Below are positions 25,634 to 34,954 of a DNA stretch of 64,000 bases, piece by piece; the first letter of the stretch is position 1, and every line of letters begins with the position of its first letter. The stretch spans positions 117,566 to 181,565 of the forward strand of contig CAZZEH010000001.1 in the NCBI GenBank assembly GCA_964653095.1. The letters are read 5' to 3'. The stretch comes from JAMLHH01 sp964653095 (GTDB lineage Bacteria > Bacteroidota > Bacteroidia > Chitinophagales > JADIYW01). Position numbers and translations under genes: made by a program. A model generated the notes under the pieces. That model had not been told where the DNA came from. It saw only the letters and a program-made list of their open reading frames with translations, and did not search any database.

Positions 25634-27607
25634 ATGTTTAAATGGATTCTTTTAGCACTTGTCTGGTCGCTCTTTCAAACCGCAAGTGCCGAAACAACAA
25701 CGGATAGAATCTGGAGTGCAATTCAGTCTGATACTTTTCCCCATCAGTTGAAATATGAGTTTGAAGATACTATCGCTCAGGTTACCCTGAATGAACTGCC
25801 AGGCATACCAGCAAAAAATAAAGAAGAATTTACTGAAGCAGTAAGAACGGTTATTATTTATCATTCTCTTACAGGAAACTTTCATGTCGTGGATAGCCTG
25901 ATTCAGGTCAGCAGAGAAAAATATCCGACTACAGTCAATGAACTAATTGCGACAAAGCTGTATATAGATTGGCTGCCCTGTGCTCAACAATCCGAAACAG
26001 AAGGCTGTCAGGAAAAAGCCCTGGCTCTGCAAAAATTTCTGAGAAACAACTTTATTACCGACAATCCCGATGAAGCCATGAGATGGCACTGGACTGCCAA
26101 AATGCTGAACGACTCAGTATTGATTGAACATAAAAGCAAAGACTTTACGTTTGCACCACAACTTAGTGATACTGACAACCAGCCGGGATATCCGGGGGCT
26201 GTACTGGCTGTAAACAGATTCCCGAACACTCAAAACATTTTAGTCTCTAACGGTTACAGAGAGCCTGTCAAACTTTTTGAGCAAAATAATAAAAGCGAAT
26301 GGAAAGATATTACAGAACCTTCCGGTCTAAGCCAAATACCCGGGGGCGAAAAAATGTATGCAGTCGATATCAACAATGACGGGTTTCAGGATATTCTGAT
26401 TCTTAGAAACTTTTCTAATCCGCGCCTGGATTACCTCTACCCTTCGCTCCTCATGAATCAGAAAGACGGAACATACAAAGATATAGCGGCCGAAGCCGGA
26501 TTTGATATACCCCAACGTTCAGTCTGCGCCTGTTTCCTGGATGCAAACGAAGATGGGTTGTTAGACATATTTTTAGGCGGTGAAAAATATTCATCCTTAC
26601 TATTTATTCAAAAGGAAGACGGAACATTTAAAGAATCCGCAAACGCATACGGAATAGTGACCAAGCCACAGCAAATCATGGACTGTGCAGTGGCAGACAT
26701 CAACAATGACGGCAAAAACGACTTGCTCTTAAGCACTTTCTATCATTCCAATTTCTCATTCGAATACAAAAGATTGAGTGAAGAATATCCATTTTTTATC
26801 AATACATACAGAGAGCATCAATATCATAAACCTTTTAAAGGAGGAATATATCTTTTGGGAGATTATGACGGAAATCAAAGTATAAATATTATCAGCAACA
26901 CTGACCACTCATTTATAGACAAATATTTAGTATTCAATATTTTATCGGGTACTTCCGGCCCCGATGAGTTTCCGACAATGTGGGAATTGGATAGTTTTGA
27001 AGTACAAAATACAATTGAGCAATATTCACTACTTACCTACGCACGTGCCGCGATTAATATTGACAAAGGTCACTCAAGACCGTATATTTTATTCGGTGGC
27101 GGAAGGCATTTGGACGAATTGTACCCATTGACATTTTATCAGTTTCTTCAGGATTATTACTTCTACCAGCTTCTCGCATTGGAGCAAATGCCTACACACA
27201 TCAACAGCATGACTGTAACCCCAAATCCCAAGACATATCAACCCGTAATCTGGATGAAAGGCGGATTTCCAAACTCAAAGCTTAAGAATCAGGTTGTCAC
27301 TTATATTCAATCAAATGATGAAGGGACATTTTTCACACTCCGACTTCAGGGGAAACAGATCAAGGACGCATTGGGAGCTTTGGTTACAGTTACTATCACA
27401 AATAATCAAAAAAAAGAAACTCAACGTACCCGACTTATACAGGCGGTCAGCAGTGACGGAAAAGGAGCGGGTCAGGACATTTGGTTTTTACCGGCCGAAT
27501 CCCAACTCAAAGAAATTACCGTCCAATGGCCAAACGGGAACGTGCAGTCTGTAAAAGATTTTAATCTGAAAAGAAGCAAATACATGATTGAAATTGAGGA
27601 AGAATAA
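25634..27607 (+). CDS. Exported VCBS/FG-GAP propeller protein with ASPIC/UnbV C terminus
   Basis: A 657-residue protein with a signal peptide (WILLALVWSLFQTASA). Residues about 190-480 hold FG-GAP/VCBS-type repeats with Ca-binding loops such as DINNDGFQDILIL, DANEDGLLDIFLGG and DINNDGKNDLLLS, predicting a beta-propeller. The C-terminal 90 residues (LRLQGKQIKDALGALVTVTI; ITVQWPNGNVQSV) match the ASPIC/UnbV domain of CRTAC1-like proteins. It is probably periplasmic or outer-surface. The next SGNH gene starts 2 bases after its stop, so it leads the glycan-like cluster. Its substrate or ligand is unknown. Confidence 0.85.
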   Translation: MFKWILLALVWSLFQTASAETTTDRIWSAIQSDTFPHQLKYEFEDTIAQVTLNELPGIPAKNKEEFTEAVRTVIIYHSLTGNFHVVDSLIQVSREKYPTTVNELIATKLYIDWLPCAQQSETEGCQEKALALQKFLRNNFITDNPDEAMRWHWTAKMLNDSVLIEHKSKDFTFAPQLSDTDNQPGYPGAVLAVNRFPNTQNILVSNGYREPVKLFEQNNKSEWKDITEPSGLSQIPGGEKMYAVDINNDGFQDILILRNFSNPRLDYLYPSLLMNQKDGTYKDIAAEAGFDIPQRSVCACFLDANEDGLLDIFLGGEKYSSLLFIQKEDGTFKESANAYGIVTKPQQIMDCAVADINNDGKNDLLLSTFYHSNFSFEYKRLSEEYPFFINTYREHQYHKPFKGGIYLLGDYDGNQSINIISNTDHSFIDKYLVFNILSGTSGPDEFPTMWELDSFEVQNTIEQYSLLTYARAAINIDKGHSRPYILFGGGRHLDELYPLTFYQFLQDYYFYQLLALEQMPTHINSMTVTPNPKTYQPVIWMKGGFPNSKLKNQVVTYIQSNDEGTFFTLRLQGKQIKDALGALVTVTITNNQKKETQRTRLIQAVSSDGKGAGQDIWFLPAESQLKEITVQWPNGNVQSVKDFNLKRSKYMIEIEEE

Positions 27608-27609
27608 AG

Positions 27610-28869
27610 ATGCTCATTAGATTTTTTAATCGGATATACGGATTTATTCAATCCAATAAAGCTTTAAAATGGAGCTTCTATACTTTGTTAGTGTTGTATC
27701 CGATTCTTTTTTATTTTCTGCATAAAAGATTTGGGTTAAGAGCGATTGGCTTTCACACCAATATTATAATTCCTTTGATACTGATAGCTTTAGCTGAATT
27801 TCTACATCGATTTAAAGTGCTTTCTGAAACTGTTTTTTCAAAAATTAAATATTTTATTTCTATTTATATAATTATAGAATTTATTCTGGTACTCATTCGG
27901 CCGCCGGCAATATACGTCCCTTTTATCCGGGGTCAATACTACGCACCATACGATACCCGCCGAGAAACTTATTACCACAACAGACAACCACACGAGGAAT
28001 ACTATCTTAAAACTCCGGAGTTTAAATTTCACCGAACTGCCAACAGCTTAGGACTGCCCGACTATGAATGGGATATAAAAAAGGACAGTAATACAATTAG
28101 AATTTTATGTCTTGGAGACTCATTTACCGAAGGAGACGGAAGCGATATGGATTCTTCCTACGTAGCTTTTCTAAGAAGAAGCCTGCAAAATAAATATTCA
28201 AATATTGAGGTCATGAACGCAGGAAGATGTGGCTCAGACCCTTTCTTTGACTTCGAGCTGCTGAAAGACAAACTCATCCAATACCAACCGGACATCGTAT
28301 TACAATCATTTACCACAAACGACTTGTACTACGACATGCTGATTAAAGGCGGAGGAGAGAGATTTCAGGAAGACAGCACATTAACTTACAGAAAAAATTA
28401 CTGGTGGGAGCCAATTTATGCGGCAAGTTTTGTGTCCAGAATTTTAATTCAGGCAGTTGGGCAAATGGACAAGTATTTAATCCGACAGGATGAGTACTCC
28501 ATTATCAAAAAAGATGTAGAGGAGAAATCTATAGACTTATTTAAAAAATATTATGAGTACACCACAGAAAGAGATATTAATCTTTTAGTTTACTCCTTGG
28601 TTTTTAAAGGGGAAAAGTCCAATAGTCAGGATAATTTATCCTTTGAAAAGAAATTTAGAAAAGAATTCAAAAAGTTTGGGTTGGAATTTTACAGTCTGCA
28701 CAATTGCTATGAAAAAGAATTCATAAATAATCATTTCAGCTATAAAGGATTTTTTTGGAAAAAAGACGGTCATCATAATGCAAAAGGTTATAAAATGATG
28801 GCTAATTGCATTGAAGAAACTTTGGAAGAAAACTCTTTTCTTCAGGGATTGACTCCTATCGAAAACTGA
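27610..28869 (+). CDS. Membrane-anchored SGNH hydrolase, paralogue 1
   Basis: 419 residues. Two or three N-terminal membrane helices (WSFYTLLVLYPILFYFL; YFISIYIIIEFILVLI) precede a non-cytoplasmic SGNH domain. Block I is CLGDSFTEGDG with the nucleophilic Ser near residue 169, block II NAGRCGSDPFFDF, block III SFTTNDLYYD, and block V KDGHHNAKGYKMM carries the Asp and His. Members of this fold are esterases or O-acetyl transferases or esterases acting on glycans. It follows the propeller gene by 2 bases. It is the first of five full-length paralogues in 11 kb and the only one on this side of the asparagine-synthetase-like gene. Confidence 0.85.
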   Translation: MLIRFFNRIYGFIQSNKALKWSFYTLLVLYPILFYFLHKRFGLRAIGFHTNIIIPLILIALAEFLHRFKVLSETVFSKIKYFISIYIIIEFILVLIRPPAIYVPFIRGQYYAPYDTRRETYYHNRQPHEEYYLKTPEFKFHRTANSLGLPDYEWDIKKDSNTIRILCLGDSFTEGDGSDMDSSYVAFLRRSLQNKYSNIEVMNAGRCGSDPFFDFELLKDKLIQYQPDIVLQSFTTNDLYYDMLIKGGGERFQEDSTLTYRKNYWWEPIYAASFVSRILIQAVGQMDKYLIRQDEYSIIKKDVEEKSIDLFKKYYEYTTERDINLLVYSLVFKGEKSNSQDNLSFEKKFRKEFKKFGLEFYSLHNCYEKEFINNHFSYKGFFWKKDGHHNAKGYKMMANCIEETLEENSFLQGLTPIEN

Positions 28870-28937
28870 CTTTTACGGCTTACAACAAACAAACTCCAAG
28901 TAAATTGTCAGGAAAAACTTACCTTAATGTCTGATTT

Positions 28938-30692
28938 ATGAGCAGATTCTGGGGGATTATATCTGAACAGTCGGAGCGCATTCAAGAACGGGCAAAACTT
29001 AGCTCATACTCGGAAAGTGCATCATCAAAAACCTTTGTATCTGATACAATTCAGTCCGAAAATTATTTTTTCGACACTCTCCGTTTTGAAAAAAGAAAAT
29101 CTATTCTTAACGGGGAGTATCAGAGTGAGGAATACTTGGCGATAGTGGATGGTCTTTTCTTTAACTATGATGAATTGAAAAAGGTAATTTCAGCTGACAC
29201 ACCTAATGCTATTCAATCTCAAGCAGAATTGATTGTCGGTTTATATACACAATACGGCATTGACTTCATCCAAAAAATAGACGGGGTTTTCGCACTAATA
29301 CTTTATGACAAGAAGGCCGGAAATGTGATTTTAGCAAGAGACCCGATTGGAGAAAGATTTTTGTATTATTCTTATGTAGATGGAGAGGTGATTTGCTCAA
29401 ATGAAATTCATCCCATTTTAAAATCTAATAATCAGAAAAACCGTTTAAACCCGGAAGCTGTTAATCATTTTTTAGCTCTGGGATATGTATTACAGCCGTG
29501 GACATTGTACGAAAACATATTTCAGGTGGAAGCCGGACAGATTATTGAAATTCATCTGAAAGAAAATCATATCCGTAAAAAAGAATATTTCCGGCTGTCA
29601 GAGTATTTCTCGGATACACAAACCACAGACGAGAAAGAAGCTCAGGAGCAAATTCGGTTTTTATTAGAAGAAGCAATACGAAAACGTGTCCCGGAACACG
29701 CGGTAGGATTATTCGTGAGCGGAGGACTGGACTCCTCCATTCTGGCATATTATCTGAAAAATATACTCCGAACGGACGGACGGTATTACACTTTTTCATT
29801 TGAACCACCACAATATGATGAATTTGAAAAAGCACAGACTTTAGCTGATTTCTTAGAAATAGAAGTTAAATCTATCACCGCCCCACATCAGGTATCTGCT
29901 CAGGTGTTGGATTTTATTTCAAACAGCGACTATATTCCTGCTGACAACGCAATATTTCCGCTTCACTTTCTTTCAGAAGCTGCCACTCAAGAGGTGAACT
30001 ACGTGCTTACAGGCGACGGAGCAGACGAGCTGTTTGGCGGATATCCCACACAGTTTGCGGACAAGCTAAATCCGTACCTGAATTTTCTGCATTTTTTAAA
30101 ACATACCCATACGGTCAGAAAATGGAAAGACCTCAACAACAAATTAAACTGGAAAGTCAAGATTGGAAGATTCATCCATGGGACACATCGAGATTACAGA
30201 AAGGCACACTTTCAATGGAGGCAAATTTTATCTCCGGAAGAAAGAATCCAGCTCTTGGGAATCCGGTACAAAGAACTGATATACGATACAGACCCTTTTC
30301 TAAAATTTGCGCAGTACTACAATCAGGTGAAGCACCTTGAAATTCCGCAACAACATCTGTTTGTAGATTTTAAAACCTGGCTGCCGGATAACATACTGCT
30401 CAAAACAAATCAGGCCGTCAGAAAAAGCGGATTAGAGTCTCTAAGTCCGTTCTTAGACCTAAATCTTGTCCGGTTTACCTGCAGCCTCTCATGGAAATAC
30501 AAAAAAAATAAACTAATATTGAGAAACGCCATGAAAGGACTCTTACCCGACCAAATCATTTTTCAAAAAAAGGCCGGGTTAAACACTCCTATCGGCGCTT
30601 GGATGAACACTAAAGAAAACGAATATAACTGGCTAACCAAACATCTGTACAGACACTATGAAAGCAATATCCATCGTCATTCCGGTATATAA
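28938..30692 (+). CDS. Asparagine synthetase-like amidotransferase lacking the N-terminal Cys
   Basis: 584 residues in the AsnB layout: a class II glutaminase-like N-terminal domain (YGIDFIQKIDGVFALILYDK, LARDPIGERFLYYSY) and a C-terminal ATP-pyrophosphatase domain with P-loop VSGGLDSSILAYYL and LTGDGADELFGGYP. The protein starts MSRFWGII, whereas active glutaminases start with Met-Cys-Gly, so the Cys nucleophile is absent. It may use free ammonia or another amine, or amidate a glycan or peptide, as many AsnB-like proteins in polysaccharide clusters are thought to do. The start of the next gene lies 35 bases inside its 3' end. The product is not assigned. Confidence 0.85.
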   Translation: MSRFWGIISEQSERIQERAKLSSYSESASSKTFVSDTIQSENYFFDTLRFEKRKSILNGEYQSEEYLAIVDGLFFNYDELKKVISADTPNAIQSQAELIVGLYTQYGIDFIQKIDGVFALILYDKKAGNVILARDPIGERFLYYSYVDGEVICSNEIHPILKSNNQKNRLNPEAVNHFLALGYVLQPWTLYENIFQVEAGQIIEIHLKENHIRKKEYFRLSEYFSDTQTTDEKEAQEQIRFLLEEAIRKRVPEHAVGLFVSGGLDSSILAYYLKNILRTDGRYYTFSFEPPQYDEFEKAQTLADFLEIEVKSITAPHQVSAQVLDFISNSDYIPADNAIFPLHFLSEAATQEVNYVLTGDGADELFGGYPTQFADKLNPYLNFLHFLKHTHTVRKWKDLNNKLNWKVKIGRFIHGTHRDYRKAHFQWRQILSPEERIQLLGIRYKELIYDTDPFLKFAQYYNQVKHLEIPQQHLFVDFKTWLPDNILLKTNQAVRKSGLESLSPFLDLNLVRFTCSLSWKYKKNKLILRNAMKGLLPDQIIFQKKAGLNTPIGAWMNTKENEYNWLTKHLYRHYESNIHRHSGI

Positions 30693-31509
30693 TGAAGCGG
30701 AGAGTATTGCCCAAACAGTTGATGAACTGGAAGCTTTGCTGTCCGAACAGGAAAGATACAAAGCCGAAATTATTCTTGTGAATGACGGTTCTACCGACCG
30801 AACAGTTCAAGTCGTAGAAGAAAAATGCCCGAACGTCTCAACCATAGACAATATTTTAAACATGGGCTATGGATATTCTTTAAAAAAAGGTATAGAAAAT
30901 GCCTCAAACGATACGGTTGTAATTTTGGACGGAGACGGCTCCTACCCTGTCGATCACTTATTGTCTATGTTGGATCGCTATTTTGCAGGACTGGATTTGG
31001 TGGTTGGCAGCCGAAATAATTTCTTTGTGGAAGATTCTCTGTTTAAGAGCCTGTTCAGAGGGCTGTTAAAATTTATTGTAGAATTTACCGCCGGCACCAA
31101 AATCCCGGATGTGAATTCAGGAATGCGAATTTTTTCAAAAGAGACTATCATACCATACTTTCCGCACTTGTCCAATAAATTCAGTTTTACCACTTCTATG
31201 ACCCTGCATTATGCATTGGACAGTATGAAAATGGAATTTTATCCAAACGGATACCGAAAAAGAAAAGGCCGGTCTAAGGTCAATATTATACGAGACTCTA
31301 TCAGAACGTTACAGTTTATCATAGAGATTATTGCTTTGAAAAACCCATTGAAGCTGCATTTATTGATCATGATACCGACAGGAATATTCATACTGATAAG
31401 CTTGATACGCGCATTTGCAGGCAATAGTTTTATACCTGCACTCCTTTTTTTATGTGTATTGTTTGTTCAGTTTTCATTAATGGCCATAGGGTTACAGCGT
31501 CTGAAATAG
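30658..31509 (+). CDS. Glycosyltransferase family 2, polyprenol-phosphate type
   Basis: 283 residues. The GT2 start ISIVIPVYNEAESIAQTVDE and nucleotide site ILVNDGSTDRT are followed by VILDGDGSYPVDHLL (a DxD-like metal motif) and VVGSRNNFF. The middle resembles dolichol- or undecaprenyl-phosphate mannosyl- or glucosyl-transferases. Two C-terminal membrane helices (LHLLIMIPTGIFILISLI; FIPALLFLCVLFVQFSLMAI) are consistent with that. It overlaps the upstream gene by 35 bases and precedes the polytopic membrane protein by 6, so a lipid-linked sugar made here may feed that protein. The sugar donor is unknown. Confidence 0.87.
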   Translation: MKAISIVIPVYNEAESIAQTVDELEALLSEQERYKAEIILVNDGSTDRTVQVVEEKCPNVSTIDNILNMGYGYSLKKGIENASNDTVVILDGDGSYPVDHLLSMLDRYFAGLDLVVGSRNNFFVEDSLFKSLFRGLLKFIVEFTAGTKIPDVNSGMRIFSKETIIPYFPHLSNKFSFTTSMTLHYALDSMKMEFYPNGYRKRKGRSKVNIIRDSIRTLQFIIEIIALKNPLKLHLLIMIPTGIFILISLIRAFAGNSFIPALLFLCVLFVQFSLMAIGLQRLK

Positions 31510-31515
31510 TTTATC

Positions 31516-32949
31516 ATGAAAAACTATAAGCCTTTATTAAAGGAATTCAGATACGAAATCATTATAATTTTCATCGGTCTCTTTTATTACATGACCACAC
31601 CAATATTGTTTAACTATGTGGACGGGGTTGTCATGGGAACTTCGGCAATAAACTCGTTATTCCCGCATTATCCTTTTTTATATCCGCTGATTGTACAGGC
31701 TTTTACTTTTATACTTGGAAGCGTGTGCAGTGCTTTCAAGCTTTTAAATTTCATACAACTTGCACTCTGTATCGGGATACTTATTCATGCGGTGAGGAGT
31801 GTACCTAAGGACAGGAAAAAACTAACTTTTTACTTACTCATGGGATATAGTCCAATAATCCTTTTCCAGTTTAATATCATGAGTGAAAGTATCTTCATTT
31901 CAGCGGAGATACTGCTTCTTTCCACCATAGTCCGCTATTTGTACAAAGAGGATACTTCTTTCACAAATATGCTGTTGCACGGGCTGGCTGTATTTGTCCT
32001 GATTGGCAGCAGACATATAGGTATTTTGTTGTGTGTTATTCTGCCTTTTGTACTGCTTGTTAAATATACTCGCACGTGGAGACTTGTTGATTTTTCAAAT
32101 CTTTTAAAGGTTTCCGCAGGATATATTGTGTTGTTTTTGTATTCAGGAACAATTGGATTTTTTATGTCTGAAGTGCTTAATTCTACTAAAGTCCCTCTTT
32201 ACGGAAGGCCTGCTATGCACGTCATTACAGAAACATTCAGGCAGATTGAAAATTCAAAAGACAAGGAAACTTTCACAGAAAACTGGGCTGCTAAGGCTGC
32301 GAATGAAGACGAAGTCATTTTACAGGATTTTATTCTTCACTCTAACAATATTTGGCTGGGACCAAGAGAACAATTCCGGGATTATGTAGATAAAAGCTAC
32401 CCAAACTGGAGTAAAAGAGAGCGCTTTGACTATGTAGAAAAAAGTATAAACAGCTCATACTGGCACTATTTACAGTCAGGGAATTCCCATGTGAAAAAGT
32501 TTTTTATACTCAATTTTTGGAACCTGCTTCCTATCCCGGGAAATACCTCTGTGAACATATTAGTACAAAGCCATGAAGGGTTTTATCGTGACGGACTGCA
32601 TCTTCAAAATTATAATTGCTCTTTCAGCCAGACATTCCCCAATAAAAATCTTTTTTTTACAAAAGTGTTTTTCTATAATTTCGAGAAGTTCTCACAGCTC
32701 TTTATTTGGTATTTCCTTTTTTGGTTTATGATTTTTTATAGAAAATACAGAGAGATAAAAGCTTGGGGATGGGCGTTGATTCTTTTCATCTTTCTCTACA
32801 CTCTCGGCAATACAGTATTTACCGTACCGCTTCCAAGATATTCTATTCCGAGCTACATCGCCCTGATTTATCTGGTTATTTCTATATTTCCTGACAGATA
32901 TCATTTTAGTCGTGGATTATTTAAGAAAAAGGTTTCAAATGCTCCGTAA
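31516..32949 (+). CDS. Polytopic membrane protein, possible GT-C type glycosyltransferase
   Basis: 477 residues with about ten hydrophobic helices (for example IIIIFIGLFYYMTTPILF; ISAEILLLSTIVRYLY; AWGWALILFIFLYTLGNTVF) and one long soluble loop around residues 230-370. Topology and position after a polyprenol-phosphate GT2 gene resemble GT-C transferases that use lipid-linked sugars. I see no diagnostic N-terminal Asp-Glu or DxD motif, so this is inference. The last segment, ending PLPRYSIPSYIALIYLVI, matches the C-terminal region of many such proteins. It starts 6 bases after the GT2 gene. Confidence 0.6.
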   Translation: MKNYKPLLKEFRYEIIIIFIGLFYYMTTPILFNYVDGVVMGTSAINSLFPHYPFLYPLIVQAFTFILGSVCSAFKLLNFIQLALCIGILIHAVRSVPKDRKKLTFYLLMGYSPIILFQFNIMSESIFISAEILLLSTIVRYLYKEDTSFTNMLLHGLAVFVLIGSRHIGILLCVILPFVLLVKYTRTWRLVDFSNLLKVSAGYIVLFLYSGTIGFFMSEVLNSTKVPLYGRPAMHVITETFRQIENSKDKETFTENWAAKAANEDEVILQDFILHSNNIWLGPREQFRDYVDKSYPNWSKRERFDYVEKSINSSYWHYLQSGNSHVKKFFILNFWNLLPIPGNTSVNILVQSHEGFYRDGLHLQNYNCSFSQTFPNKNLFFTKVFFYNFEKFSQLFIWYFLFWFMIFYRKYREIKAWGWALILFIFLYTLGNTVFTVPLPRYSIPSYIALIYLVISIFPDRYHFSRGLFKKKVSNAP

Positions 32950-33119
32950 GTCTGACTTGTCCTGCGTAATCATAAAACACAATAAATTGGCTTTTACACC
33001 ACGGATATATGTATTTGGCAATATTTTAAAAAATAACTTAGATAATCCTCACAGGTATTTATAATTTATAAGCGGAATCGGTCATTCAGGATAAAGTCAA
33101 AGAAAGGCACTTGTCATAG
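32950..33119. other. Non-coding stretch before the SGNH pseudogene
   Basis: AT-rich sequence after the membrane protein gene with no supported gene. It merges into a decayed SGNH paralogue, so part of it may be further degraded remains. Confidence 0.4.
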
Positions 33120-33595
33120 CAATTTTGGAAAAAATCGGCTGGTATAAGCTTTTTACGGCCTCAGTGATGAATTTGACATTTTCGGATTATCTGTACTTTA
33201 TTTTACTCTTATTCATTTTTTGTTCTCCTTTACCTTTTAAAACAGTACCTCAAACGTCTCCATGCTCTAAACCTTATTTTTTGTAATTACCGCTGTAGAA
33301 CTCATGCTGAGTTTAGTGTCTTATCTTTTATACCGTTTGGACAAACAATATAGACCAAAATAAGGTTTCGTTTTATCAGTCTATTTTTAATTTCAAATTG
33401 GTATTATCTCATAATATTGGGGAAATGTATCATTCTCCATACATTTCGGAAGATTTAAATCATTATATGTCCAAGCAGCCACATCAGAAATATCGGTTGG
33501 AGAAAAAAGAGTTTTCTTTTAACAGAGAGACGAATAATTTGGGATATACAGATGTGAGATGGTATGTTCAAAAAAAGGCAGCAATAAAACACTGA
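33120..33595 (+). pseudogene. Decayed SGNH hydrolase paralogue
   Basis: The translation first shows a hydrophobic helix-like stretch (VMNLTFSDYLYFILLLFIF), then several stops. From about 33398 an open segment contains HQKYRLEKKEFSFNRETNNL and GYTDVRW, which aligns with the region just before block I in the five intact paralogues (compare FKLKTSEYSHNRITNTLGY). It stops at 33595 with no GDS motif or catalytic half. The next intact paralogue starts 19 bases later. This is the N-terminal half of a lost copy. Confidence 0.75.
33335..33376. repeat. Inverted-repeat element, left copy
   Basis: 33354-33376 is a 23-bp sequence whose exact reverse complement occurs at 39598-39620, and 33343-33358 has its reverse complement at 39668-39683. 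A 12-bp word GTTTGGACAAAC (33335-33346) is also found directly at 39680-39691. The pair brackets the SGNH paralogue run and the FISUMP gene. Confidence 0.75.
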
Positions 33596-33614
33596 CATTA
33601 CTTAAATTCACAGA

Positions 33615-34850
33615 ATGTACCTTGGCAAAATCAATAAGATTTTCTCTTTTCTTTCTTCGCACTGGTGCATAAGAGCATCCTTTTTTACGTTTCTCCAACT
33701 CTATATTATACTGTTCATTATAGGATATTGGTTGGGAGGGCTTAAAATTATAGGCCTGCACACCAATATTTTGCTGCCCCTCTATCTGCTTGCGGTTCTG
33801 CATTGGCTAACGCAAAAACATTGGCTTAAAATATCTTGGTATGAGAGTATAAAATTTATAGTCGTTATATATCTGATTATCGAATTAACAATCATATTTA
33901 TTAGACCAAATGCCATTTATGAAAGTAAAAACTTTGGGCAATATCCTGCTTTTTATGAAACCAAAGGAGAATCACAATACGGTATCATAGCCAAACCAAA
34001 TCAAAATTATCACTTAGAATCATCAGAATTCAGTTTTGAAAGAACAGCAAACAGCTTTGGGATAGCTGACACAGAGTGGTCAAACAAAAAACCGGAAGGC
34101 ACAGTACGAATTTTATGTCTCGGAGACTCTTTTACAGAAGGTAACGGAGCAGTTGCCGATTCGACTTATCCGGCATTTTTAAAAAGGAAGAATAGCTTAC
34201 TAAATATTGAGTGGATAAATGCCGGGAGAGTGGCATCAGACCCTGTGTATGATTTTAAGTTACTCAGAGACAAGCTTATCCGGCTTCAGCCAGATATCAT
34301 CCTGCAATCATTTACTGTAAATGATCTTTATTTTGATATGATTCAGAGAGGCGGACCGGAAAGATTTCTAACTAACGGAAAAATGAAATTCAGTAAAAAT
34401 TACTGGTGGGAACCAATATATGCGGCAAGTCTGACTGCGAGAATTTTAATTCAGGCCATTGGAGGGTATGATAAATATCTAATCAGACAAGAGGAATACC
34501 CAAAGTTGAAATTAGAAGCAGAAGAAAAGGCTGTCAGGCTATTCAGAGAATATAAAGACTTTGCAGAAGCACATCAGATTAAACTGGTGGTTTTTACCTT
34601 CCCTTTTATTAGAGACTTTTTAGGGCATAGCGATACTGATTTTTTTCATAAGAAATTACAGCGAAAATTTGCATCTTTCAATTTAAATTTCTCTAACCTG
34701 CAACCCTGTTACGAAGAATATATCAGAGTACATGGCGGCACTTATAAAGATTATTACTGGCAAATAGACGGGCACCACAATGCCAAAGGATATGAAATGA
34801 TGGCAGGTTGTATTGAAGAGATACTTTTACCTGTCTTAAATTCTCAATAA
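33615..34850 (+). CDS. Membrane-anchored SGNH hydrolase, paralogue 2
   Basis: 411 residues with N-terminal membrane helices (FFTFLQLYIILFIIGYWL; FIVVIYLIIELTIIFI) and the SGNH blocks CLGDSFTEGNG, NAGRVASDPVYDF, SFTVNDLYFD and IDGHHNAKGYEMM. In block II it has Val-Ala where the paralogues have Arg/Cys-Gly before Ser-Asp-Pro. The last 36 bases are almost identical to the ends of paralogues 3 and 5, showing recent sequence exchange. It is followed by a short remnant of another copy's start. The likely role, as for its siblings, is ester or acetyl chemistry on an exported glycan. Confidence 0.83.
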   Translation: MYLGKINKIFSFLSSHWCIRASFFTFLQLYIILFIIGYWLGGLKIIGLHTNILLPLYLLAVLHWLTQKHWLKISWYESIKFIVVIYLIIELTIIFIRPNAIYESKNFGQYPAFYETKGESQYGIIAKPNQNYHLESSEFSFERTANSFGIADTEWSNKKPEGTVRILCLGDSFTEGNGAVADSTYPAFLKRKNSLLNIEWINAGRVASDPVYDFKLLRDKLIRLQPDIILQSFTVNDLYFDMIQRGGPERFLTNGKMKFSKNYWWEPIYAASLTARILIQAIGGYDKYLIRQEEYPKLKLEAEEKAVRLFREYKDFAEAHQIKLVVFTFPFIRDFLGHSDTDFFHKKLQRKFASFNLNFSNLQPCYEEYIRVHGGTYKDYYWQIDGHHNAKGYEMMAGCIEEILLPVLNSQ

Positions 34851-34856
34851 TCTGAT

Positions 34857-34954
34857 ATGAAAAAATAAATTTTATAAAAAAGATATTGACAGAATAAAGG
34901 CATTGAGAAATCCCGTTTTTTGAATGGGCTATATCCAATAAAATATAAGTTATA
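34857..34954 (+). pseudogene. Remnant of the 5' end of an SGNH paralogue
   Basis: From 34857 the DNA reads ATGAAAAAATAAATTTTATA and then AAAAAGATATTGACAG. It is nearly the same as the start of paralogue 4 at 36138 (ATGAGAAAAATAAATTTTAT, then AAAAAAGATATTAACGG). One missing base puts a stop at codon 4. About 50 bases are recognisable before paralogue 3 begins. It marks a past duplication or deletion at this joint. Confidence 0.7.

Noticed and set aside
33120..33595. Calling the open part as a functional 65-residue protein
   Set aside because: It lacks the GDS nucleophile block and the C-terminal half, and upstream homologous sequence is full of stops.
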